Source: Saccharibacillus deserti (lineage in GTDB: Bacteria > Bacillota > Bacilli > Paenibacillales > Paenibacillaceae). Taken from it: DNA of 64,000 bases. Below, piece after piece: positions 1 to 8,410 of the stretch (position 1 is the stretch's first letter; every line of letters begins with the position of its first letter). The stretch spans positions 806,001 to 870,000 of the forward strand of contig NZ_JABJVN010000002.1 of the NCBI RefSeq assembly GCF_013618475.1. Direction: 5' to 3'. The notes under the pieces were generated by a model. The model was not told the origin of the DNA and made no database searches. It worked only from the letters and a program-made list of their open reading frames with translations. The position numbers and the translations under genes were made by a program.

Positions 1-1
1 G

Positions 2-457
2 GCCGGAATCGACGAGAACAAGGCGAAGGAAATGGAGCGCAAAATGCGCAACGCGGAATTCACCTTCGACGATTTCCTCGAGCAGATGGAGCAGGTCAAG
101 CAGCTTGGCCCGCTGGATCAGATCATGGATATGATCCCGGGAATGAACAAGATGAAACAGAAGACCGACCTCAAAGTCGATGACAAGCAGGTCGGCCGGA
201 TCGAAGCGATCGTGCACTCGATGACGAGCGTGGAGAAACAGACGCCGGACATCATCAACTACAGCCGTCGCAAGCGGATTGCGGCAGGCAGCGGAACCTC
301 GCTTGCCGAAGTCAACCGCTTGATCAAGCAGTTCGACGAGATGAAGAAGATGATGAAGCAGCTCTCGGGGATGATGGATCCTAAGGGCGGCGGTAAGAAC
401 AAAGCAATGAAACAGATGCAAAAGATGGGTAAGGGCATGCGTTTCCCGTTCCGTTAA
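2..457 (+). CDS. ffh: Signal recognition particle protein Ffh, C-terminal part (5' truncated)
   Basis: This is the last 151 residues of Ffh; the reading frame is open from the first bases, so the gene starts before the window. Ffh binds 4.5S RNA and signal sequences of nascent membrane and secreted proteins and hands them to FtsY. Only the M domain is visible: Met-rich helices, the stretch GMNKMKQ, the RRKRIAAGSG block typical of the RNA-binding helix-turn-helix, and a Met/Lys-rich tail ending MRFPFR. The NG GTPase domain lies outside. It leads directly into rpsP, as in Bacillus. Identity is secure; completeness cannot be judged. Confidence 0.95.
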   Translation, partial: AGIDENKAKEMERKMRNAEFTFDDFLEQMEQVKQLGPLDQIMDMIPGMNKMKQKTDLKVDDKQVGRIEAIVHSMTSVEKQTPDIINYSRRKRIAAGSGTSLAEVNRLIKQFDEMKKMMKQLSGMMDPKGGGKNKAMKQMQKMGKGMRFPFR

Positions 458-521
458 GCCGGAAGTGAAGCGATTAGCATAAAGCCTTAAAGCAGTTTAT
501 TTCTTGAAGGAGGTGATTTTC

Positions 522-794
522 GTGGCAACTCGCATTCGTCTGAAGCGTATGGGCGCTCATAAAGCTCCTTTCTATCGTATCGTGGTATCGGATTCCCGTT
601 CCCCGCGTGATGGACGCTTTATCGAGGAGATTGGTTACTACAACCCGGTCGCAGAACCGCAAGTAGTAAGCATCAACGAAGAAAAAGCATTGGCATGGCT
701 GCAAACCGGCGCGCAAGCGTCCGATACCGTTCGCAACCTGCTGAGCAAAGCCGGAATCATGAAGAAATTCCATGAATCCAAACTGCAAAAATAA
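522..794 (+). CDS. rpsP: 30S ribosomal protein S16
   Basis: S16 is a small-subunit protein that binds 16S rRNA early in assembly. The 90-residue product begins [20 protein letters not shown] and contains [19 protein letters not shown], the family signature. The start is the GTG at 522, preceded by the very strong Shine-Dalgarno sequence GAAGGAGGTGA at 506-516; an upstream in-frame start at 504 would overlap that site. It lies between ffh and khpA in the usual ffh-rpsP-khpA-rimM-trmD order and is probably cotranscribed with them. Confidence 0.97.
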   Translation: MATRIRLKRMGAHKAPFYRIVVSDSRSPRDGRFIEEIGYYNPVAEPQVVSINEEKALAWLQTGAQASDTVRNLLSKAGIMKKFHESKLQK

Positions 795-817
795 GACAGT
801 GACGCGGAGGGGTTGAC

Positions 818-1048
818 GTGGAACAGTTAGTAGCGGTTATCGCAAAAGCTCTGGTCGATCATCCGGAAGATGTTGCAGTCCGTACCGTAGAGAAAGAGTC
901 CTTGGTCGTATACGAACTTTCCGTGCATCCCGATGACGTAGGCAAGATCATCGGGAAGCAGGGGCGGATCGCCAAGGCGCTGCGTACGGTTGTAGCATCG
1001 GCAGCAGTCAAACTGGACAAGCGGGTAACCGTGGATATCCAGTCTTAA
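818..1048 (+). CDS. khpA: KH-domain RNA-binding protein KhpA (YlqC)
   Basis: A 76-residue single KH-domain protein. The nucleic-acid-binding loop GKQG is at residues 46-49, within KIIGKQGRIAKAL. In other Firmicutes KhpA works with KhpB (EloR/Jag) in RNA binding and cell elongation or division control. The start is the GTG at 818, with GGAGGGG just upstream at 807-813. The gene sits 23 bases after rpsP. B. subtilis has ylqD between ylqC and rimM; here there is none, and a strong hairpin follows instead. Confidence 0.93.
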   Translation: MEQLVAVIAKALVDHPEDVAVRTVEKESLVVYELSVHPDDVGKIIGKQGRIAKALRTVVASAAVKLDKRVTVDIQS

Positions 1049-1100
1049 AGGGGGAGTTCGGTACGGCAGCGTATCCGAAGCCTCTCCGGTCTTAAAGATA

Positions 1101-1145
1101 TACGAAAAGGGGTTAGGAGGTTTTCTTCCTAGCCCCTTTTCGTAC
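1101..1145 (+). terminator. Strong hairpin after khpA, likely bidirectional terminator
   Basis: Positions 1101-1120 pair with 1127-1145 (TACGAAAAGGGG against CCCCTTTTCGTA plus inner pairs), giving a stem of about 17 pairs with one G-U. The A/T-rich outer stem can supply the U-tract in either direction. It separates rpsP-khpA from rimM-trmD. Confidence 0.65.
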
Positions 1146-1156
1146 ATGGTCAAGAC

Positions 1157-1185
1157 TTTCTCGGCTAACGCCGCCCCTATATAAT
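1157..1185 (+). promoter_or_regulatory. Candidate sigma-A promoter for rimM-trmD
   Basis: A perfect TATAAT lies at 1180-1185, directly after the khpA hairpin and 44 bases before rimM. The -35 region at about 1157-1162 (TTTCTC) is poor, so only the -10 box supports this call. Confidence 0.4.
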
Positions 1186-1228
1186 GTAAGAAAACTCCAG
1201 ACAAGAACCGAAAGGACAGAACCCAACC

Positions 1229-1762
1229 ATGAATCCGAATACCCAACCCGAATTTTTGAGTGTAGGCAAGATTGCCAATACGCACGGCATACGCGGAGAA
1301 TTGAGAATTTTTCCGTTTACCGATTTTCCCGAAATCCGTTTCGCCCAAGGCAAACAGCTTCTGCTGATTTCTCCGGAAGACGGAGCGATGCTGAAAGTGA
1401 AAATCGTAGGCTCCCGCGAGCAGAAGAATGTTTATGTCGTCAAACTGGACGGTTACGACAACATCAACCAGGTTGAGAAATACAAAGGCTGGGACGTCAA
1501 AGTACCGAAAGACGAAGCGGTCGAAGCCGAAGAAAATGCGTATTATTTCCATGAAATCATGGGCTGCAAAGTGTTGAACGAAACAGGCGAAGAACTGGGT
1601 CTGATTACCGATATTTTGACGCCGGGCGCCAATGATGTATGGGTAGTGAAAACAAAAGGCGGCAAAGAGCTGCTGATTCCGTTTATCGAAGATATCGTGA
1701 AAGACGTCAATATTGCCGAAAAAACGATACGGATCGAAGTCATGGAAGGACTGCTTGACTGA
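1229..1762 (+). CDS. rimM: Ribosome maturation factor RimM
   Basis: RimM binds S19 and helps mature the head of the 30S subunit. The 177-residue protein has the usual N-terminal barrel ([16 protein letters not shown] near residues 11-26) and a C-terminal PRC barrel ([11 protein letters not shown] near residue 105, later [11 protein letters not shown]). Length is normal. The ATG at 1229 has GAAAGGA about 12 bases upstream. The stop codon shares one base with the trmD start, so the two are translationally coupled, as in many bacteria. Confidence 0.97.
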   Translation: MNPNTQPEFLSVGKIANTHGIRGELRIFPFTDFPEIRFAQGKQLLLISPEDGAMLKVKIVGSREQKNVYVVKLDGYDNINQVEKYKGWDVKVPKDEAVEAEENAYYFHEIMGCKVLNETGEELGLITDILTPGANDVWVVKTKGGKELLIPFIEDIVKDVNIAEKTIRIEVMEGLLD

Positions 1763-2622
1763 TGCGGATCGACGTACTCACTTTGTTTCCGGAAATGTTC
1801 GAAGGCGTCTTCGGTGCCAGTATTCTCGGTAAAGCCAGAGACAAAGGCTTGGTGAAGCTGTCGGCGGTGAATTTCCGCGATTATTCCACCAATAAGCACG
1901 GACAGGTCGACGATACCCCTTACGGCGGAGGCGGAGGCATGGTGCTCAAGCCCGAGCCGATTTTTGCCGCGGTCGAAGATCTGCTGAGCCGCAGCGAATC
2001 GGCGATGGACAAACCTGTTTCGGCCAGTGCGGTTCAGCCGGGAGAAGCGCCGGCAGCCGCGTCTGCGTCTGAAAAATCGTTATCCGTTCCCGCCGCTTCG
2101 GGTTCCCGGCCCCGGATCGTTCTGCTTTGTCCGCAGGGAGAGACGTTCACCCAAAAGAAAGCGGAAGAGTTTGCTCAGGAAGATCATCTTATTTTTATCT
2201 GCGGCCATTATGAAGGATATGACGAGCGTATCCGGATTGGACTTGTGACGGACGAAATTTCGATCGGCGACTATGTGCTCACAGGCGGAGAACTGCCCGC
2301 CATGGTCATGATCGACAGTACCGTGCGTCTGCTGCCCGGCGTGCTCGGCAACGAGAACAGCGCGATCACGGACTCGTTCAGCACCGGACTGCTGGAATAT
2401 CCGCATTACACCCGGCCGACCGAATTCCGGGGGATGCAGGTCCCGGATGTTCTGCTGTCCGGACACCACGCCCATATCGAAGCTTGGCGTCGGCGCGAAT
2501 CGCTGCGGCGTACCCTGCAGCGCCGCCCGGAGCTGCTCGATCGCCTGACGTTGACGAAGCAGGAACAAAAGTGGCTGGAAGAACTCAAACGCGAAGAAGC
2601 TTCTTCGGTCCCGACCGATTAA
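1762..2622 (+). CDS. trmD: tRNA (guanine-N1-)-methyltransferase TrmD with a low-complexity insertion
   Basis: TrmD methylates G37 of tRNAs using S-adenosylmethionine and prevents frameshifting. Family motifs are present: LTLFPEMF near residue 7, [17 protein letters not shown] at 50-66, [10 protein letters not shown] near 148, [15 protein letters not shown] near 166 and the C-terminal HYTRP region. At 286 residues it is about 40 longer than the B. subtilis enzyme. The extra length is an Ala/Ser/Pro-rich segment at about residues 77-115, between VEDLLSR and [11 protein letters not shown], in frame and without a stop. It overlaps rimM by one base. Function is secure; the insertion is unusual. 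Confidence 0.97.
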   Translation: MRIDVLTLFPEMFEGVFGASILGKARDKGLVKLSAVNFRDYSTNKHGQVDDTPYGGGGGMVLKPEPIFAAVEDLLSRSESAMDKPVSASAVQPGEAPAAASASEKSLSVPAASGSRPRIVLLCPQGETFTQKKAEEFAQEDHLIFICGHYEGYDERIRIGLVTDEISIGDYVLTGGELPAMVMIDSTVRLLPGVLGNENSAITDSFSTGLLEYPHYTRPTEFRGMQVPDVLLSGHHAHIEAWRRRESLRRTLQRRPELLDRLTLTKQEQKWLEELKREEASSVPTD

Positions 2623-2653
2623 AGACCGGATTCACCCGGCAAAAGAAATGCCC

Positions 2654-2686
2654 AGAGCGCCGCAGGATTTGCGGCGCTCTTTTTTT
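2654..2686 (+). terminator. Rho-independent terminator after trmD
   Basis: AGAGCGCCGCA (2654-2664) pairs perfectly with TGCGGCGCTCT (2670-2680), followed by six T. It ends the rimM-trmD unit. Confidence 0.92.
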
Positions 2687-2797
2687 GTGCGGGAAATGCT
2701 AAACTGGAAGGGGCAGCCGCTCCCAAAAAGGTTACATAAGAAAAGAACGTATAACGGGATACCGGCGATAGAGAAAGAAGAAAGGAAGGAACTTACC

Positions 2798-5179
2798 ATG
2801 GGAAGAAAACGCATAGAAAAGGTTCTGCCTGCACTGCTTGCGGTCCTACTGTTTGCCTTGGCGCTGCCGATAGCCGCTGCAGCTCCCCTAAAAAGCGGCA
2901 TCGTCACCGATGAAGCGAATTTGTTCACCTCAAACGAGAAGCGGCAGCTGGAGAAAGAACTGTCGAACGGATCGCGTCCGATTTATGTACTGACGGAAAG
3001 CGGATTGAGCGAAAGCGAAGGCTCAAGATTGTCGGCCGAAACGTATGACAGCTGGGGGCTGGACAAAAACGAGCTGCTGCTTGTGATCGTGAGCGATCCC
3101 AATTCGGTGCATTTGGAAATGGGAGACGGACGCGACGGCGAGGCGCAGCAGATTCTCGACCGGTATTTCGTTCCGGAAGCGACCAGAAACGGGCCGGCTG
3201 CCGGTGCGCTTGCCGTCGGCGGTTATATCAACGGAAACGGATCTTCCGGCGGATTCCTGGCGGGAGGAGGATGGTTGTACGCGATTCTTGCCCTTGGCGT
3301 TCTCGGAATCGTGTTGTATATCTCCTTCAGTATGTATCGTGCAGGCTCGCAGGTGAAAAAGCGTGCCGGAGAGCTGAGGCAGCGCCAGCAGAAAGCAGCG
3401 GCCGTTGTGGACGGCATTATGCTGTCGGATCTGTTTCGCGAAGTCGAGATGGGCTTTGTGCAGGGCGAGACGCTGAAGGAAGCGGAAGAAATCAGCCGGG
3501 AAACGGTTGAACTGCATCAGGCGGGCGGAGAACTGGCTTCGCGTCTCGAAGATTTTCGGCCGGGAACCTTCGCTTCCGGAGCCCAGCGCAAGCGCTTGGA
3601 TACGCTGACTCTCGAAGTCGGGGAATGGGAAGACAAGATCGAAGCGCTGAACGAACGCTACGAGCTCGTTGCAGCGAGTTTTGCGGATGTGCGGCGCCGG
3701 GTAAGCGAAGGCAAGGTCCTCGCCGAAGAGACGCGCCGGAAGCTCGAGAAGCTGCGCGAGGAAACCGGCTATCCGCTGGATGTCCTGCAGCGCGAATTCG
3801 AGGGGGCTTCGGCGCTGCTTGCCCAGGCGGATGGTCTGGACGAGTTCGATGTCATGCAGGCAGCCGCACCTGCGGAACAGGCGGCAGCCAAGCTGCAGGA
3901 AGTGTCCGGCAGTCTGGGAACGCTGAGCGCCATCGCAGCGGAAGCTCCGCAGTGGCCCGAAAGGATCGTCCGTACGGAGCGTGAACTTCGCCCGGTCGTG
4001 GAGCGCGAAGAGTTAAAGCTGACCGAAGAAGATCCGTTCCGGGTATTGAGCGAAGCGGGCGGCGAGACGGAGCGGCTTCGGGATCTGATCCGGTCCGGGG
4101 ATGTGCCGGCAGCCCAAGCGTGTGCGCAGGAGATTGCCGCACGGATCGAAGAAGCGAAGCAGATGGTGAACCGCCGTCTGGAGAGCCGGACTTCGTCTGC
4201 GGAATCGCTGCGGGATGCGGAAGTGCTGCTGCAGGAAGTGGAAGCGTTCGAACCGCGGTACGAGCAGGGTCTGGCGCAGCTGCGCAGCCGGTATGCCGAA
4301 TCCCATCTGGATTCGCAGCGCCGCCGCCAAGAAGAGATTGCCCAAGCGGCGGAAGAGATTCGGCGCCTGCTGCCGGAAATCCGTTCGGCACTCAACCCGC
4401 AGGTCCAGTATTACAAAGCCGCACGGGAAAAAAGCGACCGGGTCGACGAACGGACTGCGCGTTCGCGCGAGCTGATGCGCGAAGCTTTGGGGTATGCCGA
4501 AGAGCTGGAAGCGCAGCATTGGGCGGCGCAGCAGCGGTTCGAAGGAGCGCGCAGCGTGTTCCGGCAGGCGGGTGCGTCGTATCGGGCAATGGGCGTGAGG
4601 ATGCCGGAATATGAACGGGTCCTGGATACCGCCGAATCCGGCGGCGAAGCCGTATCTGCCGCGCTGCAAAGCGTACCGGTCGATCTGCTGCAAACGGAGC
4701 CCCTGCTGGCCGCCTATGAGCGCAATGCGGCAGATTTTGCCCGGCATATCCGTGAATTGGAACAGCAGAGGAACGAAGCGATCCGGCAGTTGGAACAGCT
4801 GAACGGGGAATTCCTCGGCCGCGAACCGTCTTATCGCCGGTATCTTCAGACCCGTTCGTATATGGGGCGTTACGAAGCTTTTGAGTCGGAAGCCCGGAGA
4901 CAGATCGCGGAAGGGCGGTTTGACGAAGCGGCCTCTCAAACGGCGTATGCCCGACAGGTATTCGAAGAGATGGAACGGGATTACCGGATAGCTGTTCAGC
5001 GTGCGAATATGGGCAGCCGGGGAGGCGGAGGCTTTGGAGGCGGTCTGGGCGGAGGTTCGGGCGGCCGCAGCGGTGGCGGCCGTTCTTCAGGCAGTTCCAG
5101 CTGGGGAGGCGGACGCTCCAGCGGATCTTCTTCCTGGGGCAAAGGAGGAGGCCGTTCATCGGGTTCTTCCAAGTGGTAA
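2798..5179 (+). CDS. TPM-domain membrane protein with long coiled coil and Gly/Ser tail
   Basis: A 793-residue protein of unknown function. Residues 1-30 form a signal peptide or anchor (MGRKRIEKVLPALLAVLL...). A TPM domain (YgcG/TPM_phosphatase family) covers about 34-145, with DEANLFTSNEKRQLEKEL and WGLDKNELLLVIVSDPN. One membrane segment follows at about 160-182 (WLYAILALGVLGIVLYISF). Residues of about 190-740 are charged, Glu/Arg/Ala-rich helix expected to form coiled coil in the cytoplasm. The last 45 are Gly/Ser repeats (SSGSSSWGGG-like units, ending SSKW). The ATG at 2798 has GGAAGGA upstream; an earlier in-frame start at 2648 would read through the trmD terminator. It stands alone between trmD and rplS. 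The layout recalls EzrA-like coiled coils, but I see no specific homology and assign no role. Confidence 0.85.
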   Translation: MGRKRIEKVLPALLAVLLFALALPIAAAAPLKSGIVTDEANLFTSNEKRQLEKELSNGSRPIYVLTESGLSESEGSRLSAETYDSWGLDKNELLLVIVSDPNSVHLEMGDGRDGEAQQILDRYFVPEATRNGPAAGALAVGGYINGNGSSGGFLAGGGWLYAILALGVLGIVLYISFSMYRAGSQVKKRAGELRQRQQKAAAVVDGIMLSDLFREVEMGFVQGETLKEAEEISRETVELHQAGGELASRLEDFRPGTFASGAQRKRLDTLTLEVGEWEDKIEALNERYELVAASFADVRRRVSEGKVLAEETRRKLEKLREETGYPLDVLQREFEGASALLAQADGLDEFDVMQAAAPAEQAAAKLQEVSGSLGTLSAIAAEAPQWPERIVRTERELRPVVEREELKLTEEDPFRVLSEAGGETERLRDLIRSGDVPAAQACAQEIAARIEEAKQMVNRRLESRTSSAESLRDAEVLLQEVEAFEPRYEQGLAQLRSRYAESHLDSQRRRQEEIAQAAEEIRRLLPEIRSALNPQVQYYKAAREKSDRVDERTARSRELMREALGYAEELEAQHWAAQQRFEGARSVFRQAGASYRAMGVRMPEYERVLDTAESGGEAVSAALQSVPVDLLQTEPLLAAYERNAADFARHIRELEQQRNEAIRQLEQLNGEFLGREPSYRRYLQTRSYMGRYEAFESEARRQIAEGRFDEAASQTAYARQVFEEMERDYRIAVQRANMGSRGGGGFGGGLGGGSGGRSGGGRSSGSSSWGGGRSSGSSSWGKGGGRSSGSSKW

Positions 5180-5244
5180 CGGGTTCTGCATGGGCTTCTC
5201 TGAAGAATCGATTTGTTAGAAAAGAAAAAGTTTGCATTAATCTA

Positions 5245-5274
5245 TTGCCTTTTTGCCTGCATACATGGTAAAAT
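5245..5274 (+). promoter_or_regulatory. Sigma-A promoter for rplS
   Basis: TTGCCT (5245-5250), an 18-base spacer and TAAAAT (5269-5274), with TG at 5266-5267 giving an extended -10. It lies about 100 bases before rplS. Confidence 0.6.
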
Positions 5275-5284
5275 CAATCCGTTG

Positions 5285-5371
5285 TGTAATCTTGCGGTCC
5301 TCTGCGAATGATGAGGCGGAAATTTTTCCGAAGAAGACGTACGAACGCATGTGTGGAAGGAGGAAACAAAC
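5285..5371 (+). promoter_or_regulatory. Candidate L19 autoregulatory leader
   Basis: The transcript from the rplS promoter would carry a leader of roughly 85-90 nucleotides, containing the hairpin CGGAAA (5317-5322)/TTTCCG (5325-5330) and other short helices before GGAAGGAGG at 5355-5363. Firmicutes are known to have an L19 leader RNA at this position. I cannot confirm a covariance-model match by eye. Confidence 0.35.
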
Positions 5372-5716
5372 ATGAATCTGATTCAAACTCTTACTCAGGA
5401 ACAACTGCGCAAAGATATTCCGAGCTTCCGTCCTGGCGACACTTTGAAAGTGCACGTTAAGGTTATCGAGGGAACTCGCGAACGTATCCAGTTGTTTGAA
5501 GGTGTTGTGATCAAGCGCAAAGGTGGCGGCATTGCCGAAACTTTCACAGTTCGTAAGATCTCTTACGGCGTGGGCGTGGAAAGAACTTTCCCGATCAACT
5601 CGCCTAAACTCGACAAAATCGAAGTCGTGCGTTACGGTAAAGTTCGTCGCGCGAAACTGTACTACCTGCGTGATCTGCGCGGTAAAGCAGCAAGAATTAA
5701 AGAAGTTCGTCGTTAA
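5372..5716 (+). CDS. rplS: 50S ribosomal protein L19
   Basis: L19 sits at the 30S-50S interface. The 114-residue product has the typical sequence: [53 protein letters not shown] and the basic C-terminus. The ATG at 5372 follows the strong ribosome binding site GGAAGGAGG (5355-5363). In many Bacillus genomes rplS follows trmD directly; here the TPM gene intervenes and rplS has its own promoter and terminator. Confidence 0.97.
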   Translation: MNLIQTLTQEQLRKDIPSFRPGDTLKVHVKVIEGTRERIQLFEGVVIKRKGGGIAETFTVRKISYGVGVERTFPINSPKLDKIEVVRYGKVRRAKLYYLRDLRGKAARIKEVRR

Positions 5717-5740
5717 TTTCCCGTTTCGGGAAAAGAACGG

Positions 5741-5780
5741 ACGAAAATGGGGAGCTTGGAAACAAGCTCCTTTCGTTTTA
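5741..5780 (+). terminator. Rho-independent terminator after rplS
   Basis: GGAGCTTG (5751-5758) pairs with CAAGCTCC (5763-5770) around a GAAA-like loop; the outer ACGAAA/TTTCGT extends the stem and is followed by TTTTA. Confidence 0.85.
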
Positions 5781-5903
5781 TTCCCAAAACCTCCGGAAAT
5801 ATGAGCATTTCTCAAAACCGGACGGCGCGAGGTATCCCTTCGCTGTCGGACGTTTTTGCAAAATGCTGATGTTTGGATATTAACCGTAAGGAGAGGGCAA
5901 GCT

Positions 5904-6530
5904 ATGGAAGAAAACGTGAACCATCCCGCGCAGTCATCGGAAGAAGCGCCTAAAAATCCGAAGAATAAAGTGAAAAGCGAGACGCTCGAGTGGGTAAAGG
6001 CGATCGCGATCGCGCTGGTCTTGGTCTTTGTGATCCGCTGGCTTCTGTTTGCGCCTTACATGGTCGACGGGTCCTCGATGCAGCCGAATTTTCATGACAG
6101 CGAGCGGGTTATCGTCAACAAGATTCTTTACGACATCCGTCCTCCGAAAAAAGACGAGGTTATCGTTTTCAAAGTGCCTTCCGAAGACAACAAGGAGTTT
6201 ATCAAACGTGTAATTGCGCTGCCGGGCGATACCGTCAAAGTCGAAGGCGACGAAGTGACGGTCAACGGCAAAATCATCAGCGAGCCTTATATTCAGGGTG
6301 TGCTGGACGAGGCTCACGCCAATAACGTCACTTACAACAACAACACGAATTTTCCGAACTCGAGCTTTCCGGACGGAACGGTTCCCGAAGGGCACGTGTT
6401 CGTTATGGGCGACAATCGTCCCAACAGCAAGGACAGCCGGATGATCGGCTACGTTCCTTACAGCGACATTACCGGCCGTGCGGATCTGGTCTTCTGGCCG
6501 TTCAGCGACTTGCATATCGTCAACCATTAA
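5904..6530 (+). CDS. lepB: Type I signal peptidase
   Basis: This enzyme cleaves signal peptides from secreted proteins at the outer face of the membrane. The 208-residue protein has a short cytoplasmic N-terminus, one membrane anchor at about 31-50, the catalytic Ser58 in MVDGSSMQP, the Lys101 general base in FIKRVIALPGD, and the C-terminal box GDNRPNSKDSR. The start is the ATG at 5904 with AGGAGAGGG upstream; an in-frame start at 5856 lacks a ribosome site. Bacillus species carry several sip/lep paralogues, so other copies may exist elsewhere. A weak TTGCAA...TATTAA promoter-like pair lies at 5856-5883. Confidence 0.95.
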   Translation: MEENVNHPAQSSEEAPKNPKNKVKSETLEWVKAIAIALVLVFVIRWLLFAPYMVDGSSMQPNFHDSERVIVNKILYDIRPPKKDEVIVFKVPSEDNKEFIKRVIALPGDTVKVEGDEVTVNGKIISEPYIQGVLDEAHANNVTYNNNTNFPNSSFPDGTVPEGHVFVMGDNRPNSKDSRMIGYVPYSDITGRADLVFWPFSDLHIVNH

Positions 6531-6567
6531 GCGCCTTCGGCCGTAAGACGGCAGGCGGAGCATGACA

Positions 6568-6598
6568 GGCCGGACCGCGTTCAGTTGAGCGGTCGGCC
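6568..6598 (+). other. Hairpin between lepB and rbgA
   Basis: GGCC (6568-6571) and GACCGC (6573-6578) pair with GCGGTC (6589-6594) and GGCC (6595-6598), 10 pairs with one bulged G. There is no T-run, so it is not a classic terminator. It lies just before the rbgA ribosome site. Confidence 0.5.
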
Positions 6599-6621
6599 GC
6601 CAAGAGAGGTGAAACACCGTT

Positions 6622-7485
6622 ATGACAATCCAATGGTTTCCCGGTCACATGACCCGTGCGCGCAGACAGATCGAAGCGAAGCTGAGTCTGATCGATCTTG
6701 CGATCGAGCTGCTTGATGCCCGACTTCCGCTGTCCAGCCGCAATCCGATGATCGGTGATATTTTAAAAGACAAGCCCCGCCTGATCCTGCTGAACAAGTC
6801 GGACCTGGCGGATCCCGAAATGACGAAAAAGTGGATCGACTATTTCCGCGAAGAAGGCCATACGGCGATCGAGACCGATTCTTCGGGCGGACGCGGCATG
6901 AAAGATATTTCGATTCAGGCCAAACTGCTGCTGCAGGAAAAAATAGACCGCCAGATCGCCAAAGGCATGAACCCGCGTGCGATCCGGGCATTGATTGTCG
7001 GGATTCCCAACGTGGGGAAGTCGACGCTGATCAACCGCCTTGCCGGCAAAAGTATCGCCGAGACGGGCGACCGTCCGGGCGTAACCAAAGGCCAGCAGTG
7101 GATCAAAGTCGGCAAAGAGATGGAACTGCTCGATACGCCGGGCATTTTGTGGCCGAAGTTCGAAGATCAGAACGTCGGCATGAAGCTTGCGGTAACCGGT
7201 GCGATCAAAGAAGACGTACTGAACGTGGAAGAAGTTACTTTCTTTGCAATCAAGTATTTTGCGGAACATTACTGGGGCCGTTTGTCGGAGCGTTTCGTGC
7301 TTGGCGAGCGCCCGGAAACGTTCGATGATGCGGACGAAATTATCCGGATTATGGAAGCAATCGGTCGCAAACGCGGCTGTCTGATGAGCGGAGGGCGGGT
7401 CGATCTGCAAAAGGCTTCGATTCTGTTCCTCCGGGAACTTCGTTCCGGCAAAATGGGCCGTTTCTCGCTCGAAGAACCGTTTTAG
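6622..7485 (+). CDS. rbgA: Ribosome biogenesis GTPase RbgA (YlqF)
   Basis: RbgA is the circularly permuted GTPase needed for late assembly of the 50S subunit in Bacillus. The permuted motif order is visible in 287 residues: G4 NKSD at 58-61, then G1 GIPNVGKST at 127-135, the GVTKG switch near 153 and G3 DTPG at 171-174. The N-terminus QWFPGHMTRARRQI is the family signature. The C-terminal helical domain ends KMGRFSLEEPF. The ATG at 6622 has AGAGGTG upstream. It lies between lepB and rnhB, matching B. subtilis order except for lepB. Confidence 0.97.
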   Translation: MTIQWFPGHMTRARRQIEAKLSLIDLAIELLDARLPLSSRNPMIGDILKDKPRLILLNKSDLADPEMTKKWIDYFREEGHTAIETDSSGGRGMKDISIQAKLLLQEKIDRQIAKGMNPRAIRALIVGIPNVGKSTLINRLAGKSIAETGDRPGVTKGQQWIKVGKEMELLDTPGILWPKFEDQNVGMKLAVTGAIKEDVLNVEEVTFFAIKYFAEHYWGRLSERFVLGERPETFDDADEIIRIMEAIGRKRGCLMSGGRVDLQKASILFLRELRSGKMGRFSLEEPF

Positions 7486-7585
7486 GGCTTCGCGCCCCAA
7501 ACGGATCATCAGGCTGTATGTATCCGCAGTAAACCGCGCAGGCAGCGCGGCAAAGGATCGTCGAATCAGGAGCATGGATCGCACG

Positions 7586-7612
7586 GGGAATGTTCGCATG
7601 CCGAACATTCCC
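7586..7612 (+). other. Perfect 11-bp inverted repeat between rbgA and rnhB
   Basis: GGGAATGTTCG (7586-7596), loop CATGC, CGAACATTCCC (7602-7612). No T-run follows, so it is not a standard terminator. It lies in a 222-base gap that otherwise shows only GC-rich sequence and the rnhB ribosome site GGAGGAG near 7694. Confidence 0.55.
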
Positions 7613-7707
7613 GGCGGTCGCTGCGGCTGCTGCGGCGGTCCTTTTTACATACGGATCGAACCGGACAAAGCAAATGCGTTAATATAAAGAAAACGGAGGA
7701 GATTCAC

Positions 7708-8385
7708 ATGCCCAAAACAAAAAAAGGACCGGACAGCCCGCCCAAACCGAAAAAGGAAAAAGTGGAGATCGACCGTCTGGCTCTGGAGAAAGAACTGTGG
7801 GCGGAAGGATACGAACGGATTGCCGGCGTGGACGAAGTCGGACGGGGCTGCATGTTTGGCGATGTGGTAGCGGCCGCGGTTATTCTGCCGACGGGACTCA
7901 AAATCGAAGGAATCGACGATTCCAAAAAACTGTCGGAGAAAAAGCGCGATGAGCTGTATGACCTCATTACAGAAGAAGCGGTGGCTATCGGAATAGGCCG
8001 CGTCAACGCGGAAACGATCGACCGGATCAATATCAAACAAGCCTCCCGGCTTGCGATGAAAATGGCCGTGGAAGCGTTAAACGCCGAGGTTCAGGCTCTG
8101 CTTGTCGATGCGGAGACGATTCAGGTAGATCTGCCGCAGCGCGCGATCATCAAAGGGGATTCGCTCAGCCAAAGCATCGGAGCGGCATCTATCATTGCGA
8201 AAGTGACCCGGGATCGTCTGTGTGCCGGAGAGTGGGAACGGGACTATCCCGGTTACGGCATTGCGGTACACAAAGGTTACGGTACGGCTGCGCACCGCGA
8301 GCGTATTCTCGAACTCGGAATCAGCCCTTTGCACCGGCAAAGTTTCTTGGTGAAAATGAAAGCGGAATACGAACAGCTGCGATAG
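7708..8385 (+). CDS. rnhB: Ribonuclease HII
   Basis: RNase HII cleaves RNA in RNA-DNA hybrids and removes single ribonucleotides from DNA. The 225-residue protein has the catalytic Asp42-Glu43 in GVDEVGRG, a later acidic pair in ALLVDAETI (about 130-138), IIKGDSLSQSIGAASIIAKV, and the HKGYGT motif near 190. The first 20 residues are an unusual Lys/Pro-rich lead (PKTKKGPDSPPKPKKEK). The ATG at 7708 has AACGGAGGAG upstream. It belongs to the conserved rbgA-rnhB-ylqG-ylqH order. Confidence 0.95.
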   Translation: MPKTKKGPDSPPKPKKEKVEIDRLALEKELWAEGYERIAGVDEVGRGCMFGDVVAAAVILPTGLKIEGIDDSKKLSEKKRDELYDLITEEAVAIGIGRVNAETIDRINIKQASRLAMKMAVEALNAEVQALLVDAETIQVDLPQRAIIKGDSLSQSIGAASIIAKVTRDRLCAGEWERDYPGYGIAVHKGYGTAAHRERILELGISPLHRQSFLVKMKAEYEQLR

Positions 8386-8410
8386 AATCGGATATTTGGT
8401 ACCGGGTTCT

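Noticed and set aside
7586-7612. Inverted repeat as a LexA box
   Set aside because: It reads GTTCG...CGAAC, the reverse of the Bacillus CGAAC...GTTCG operator.
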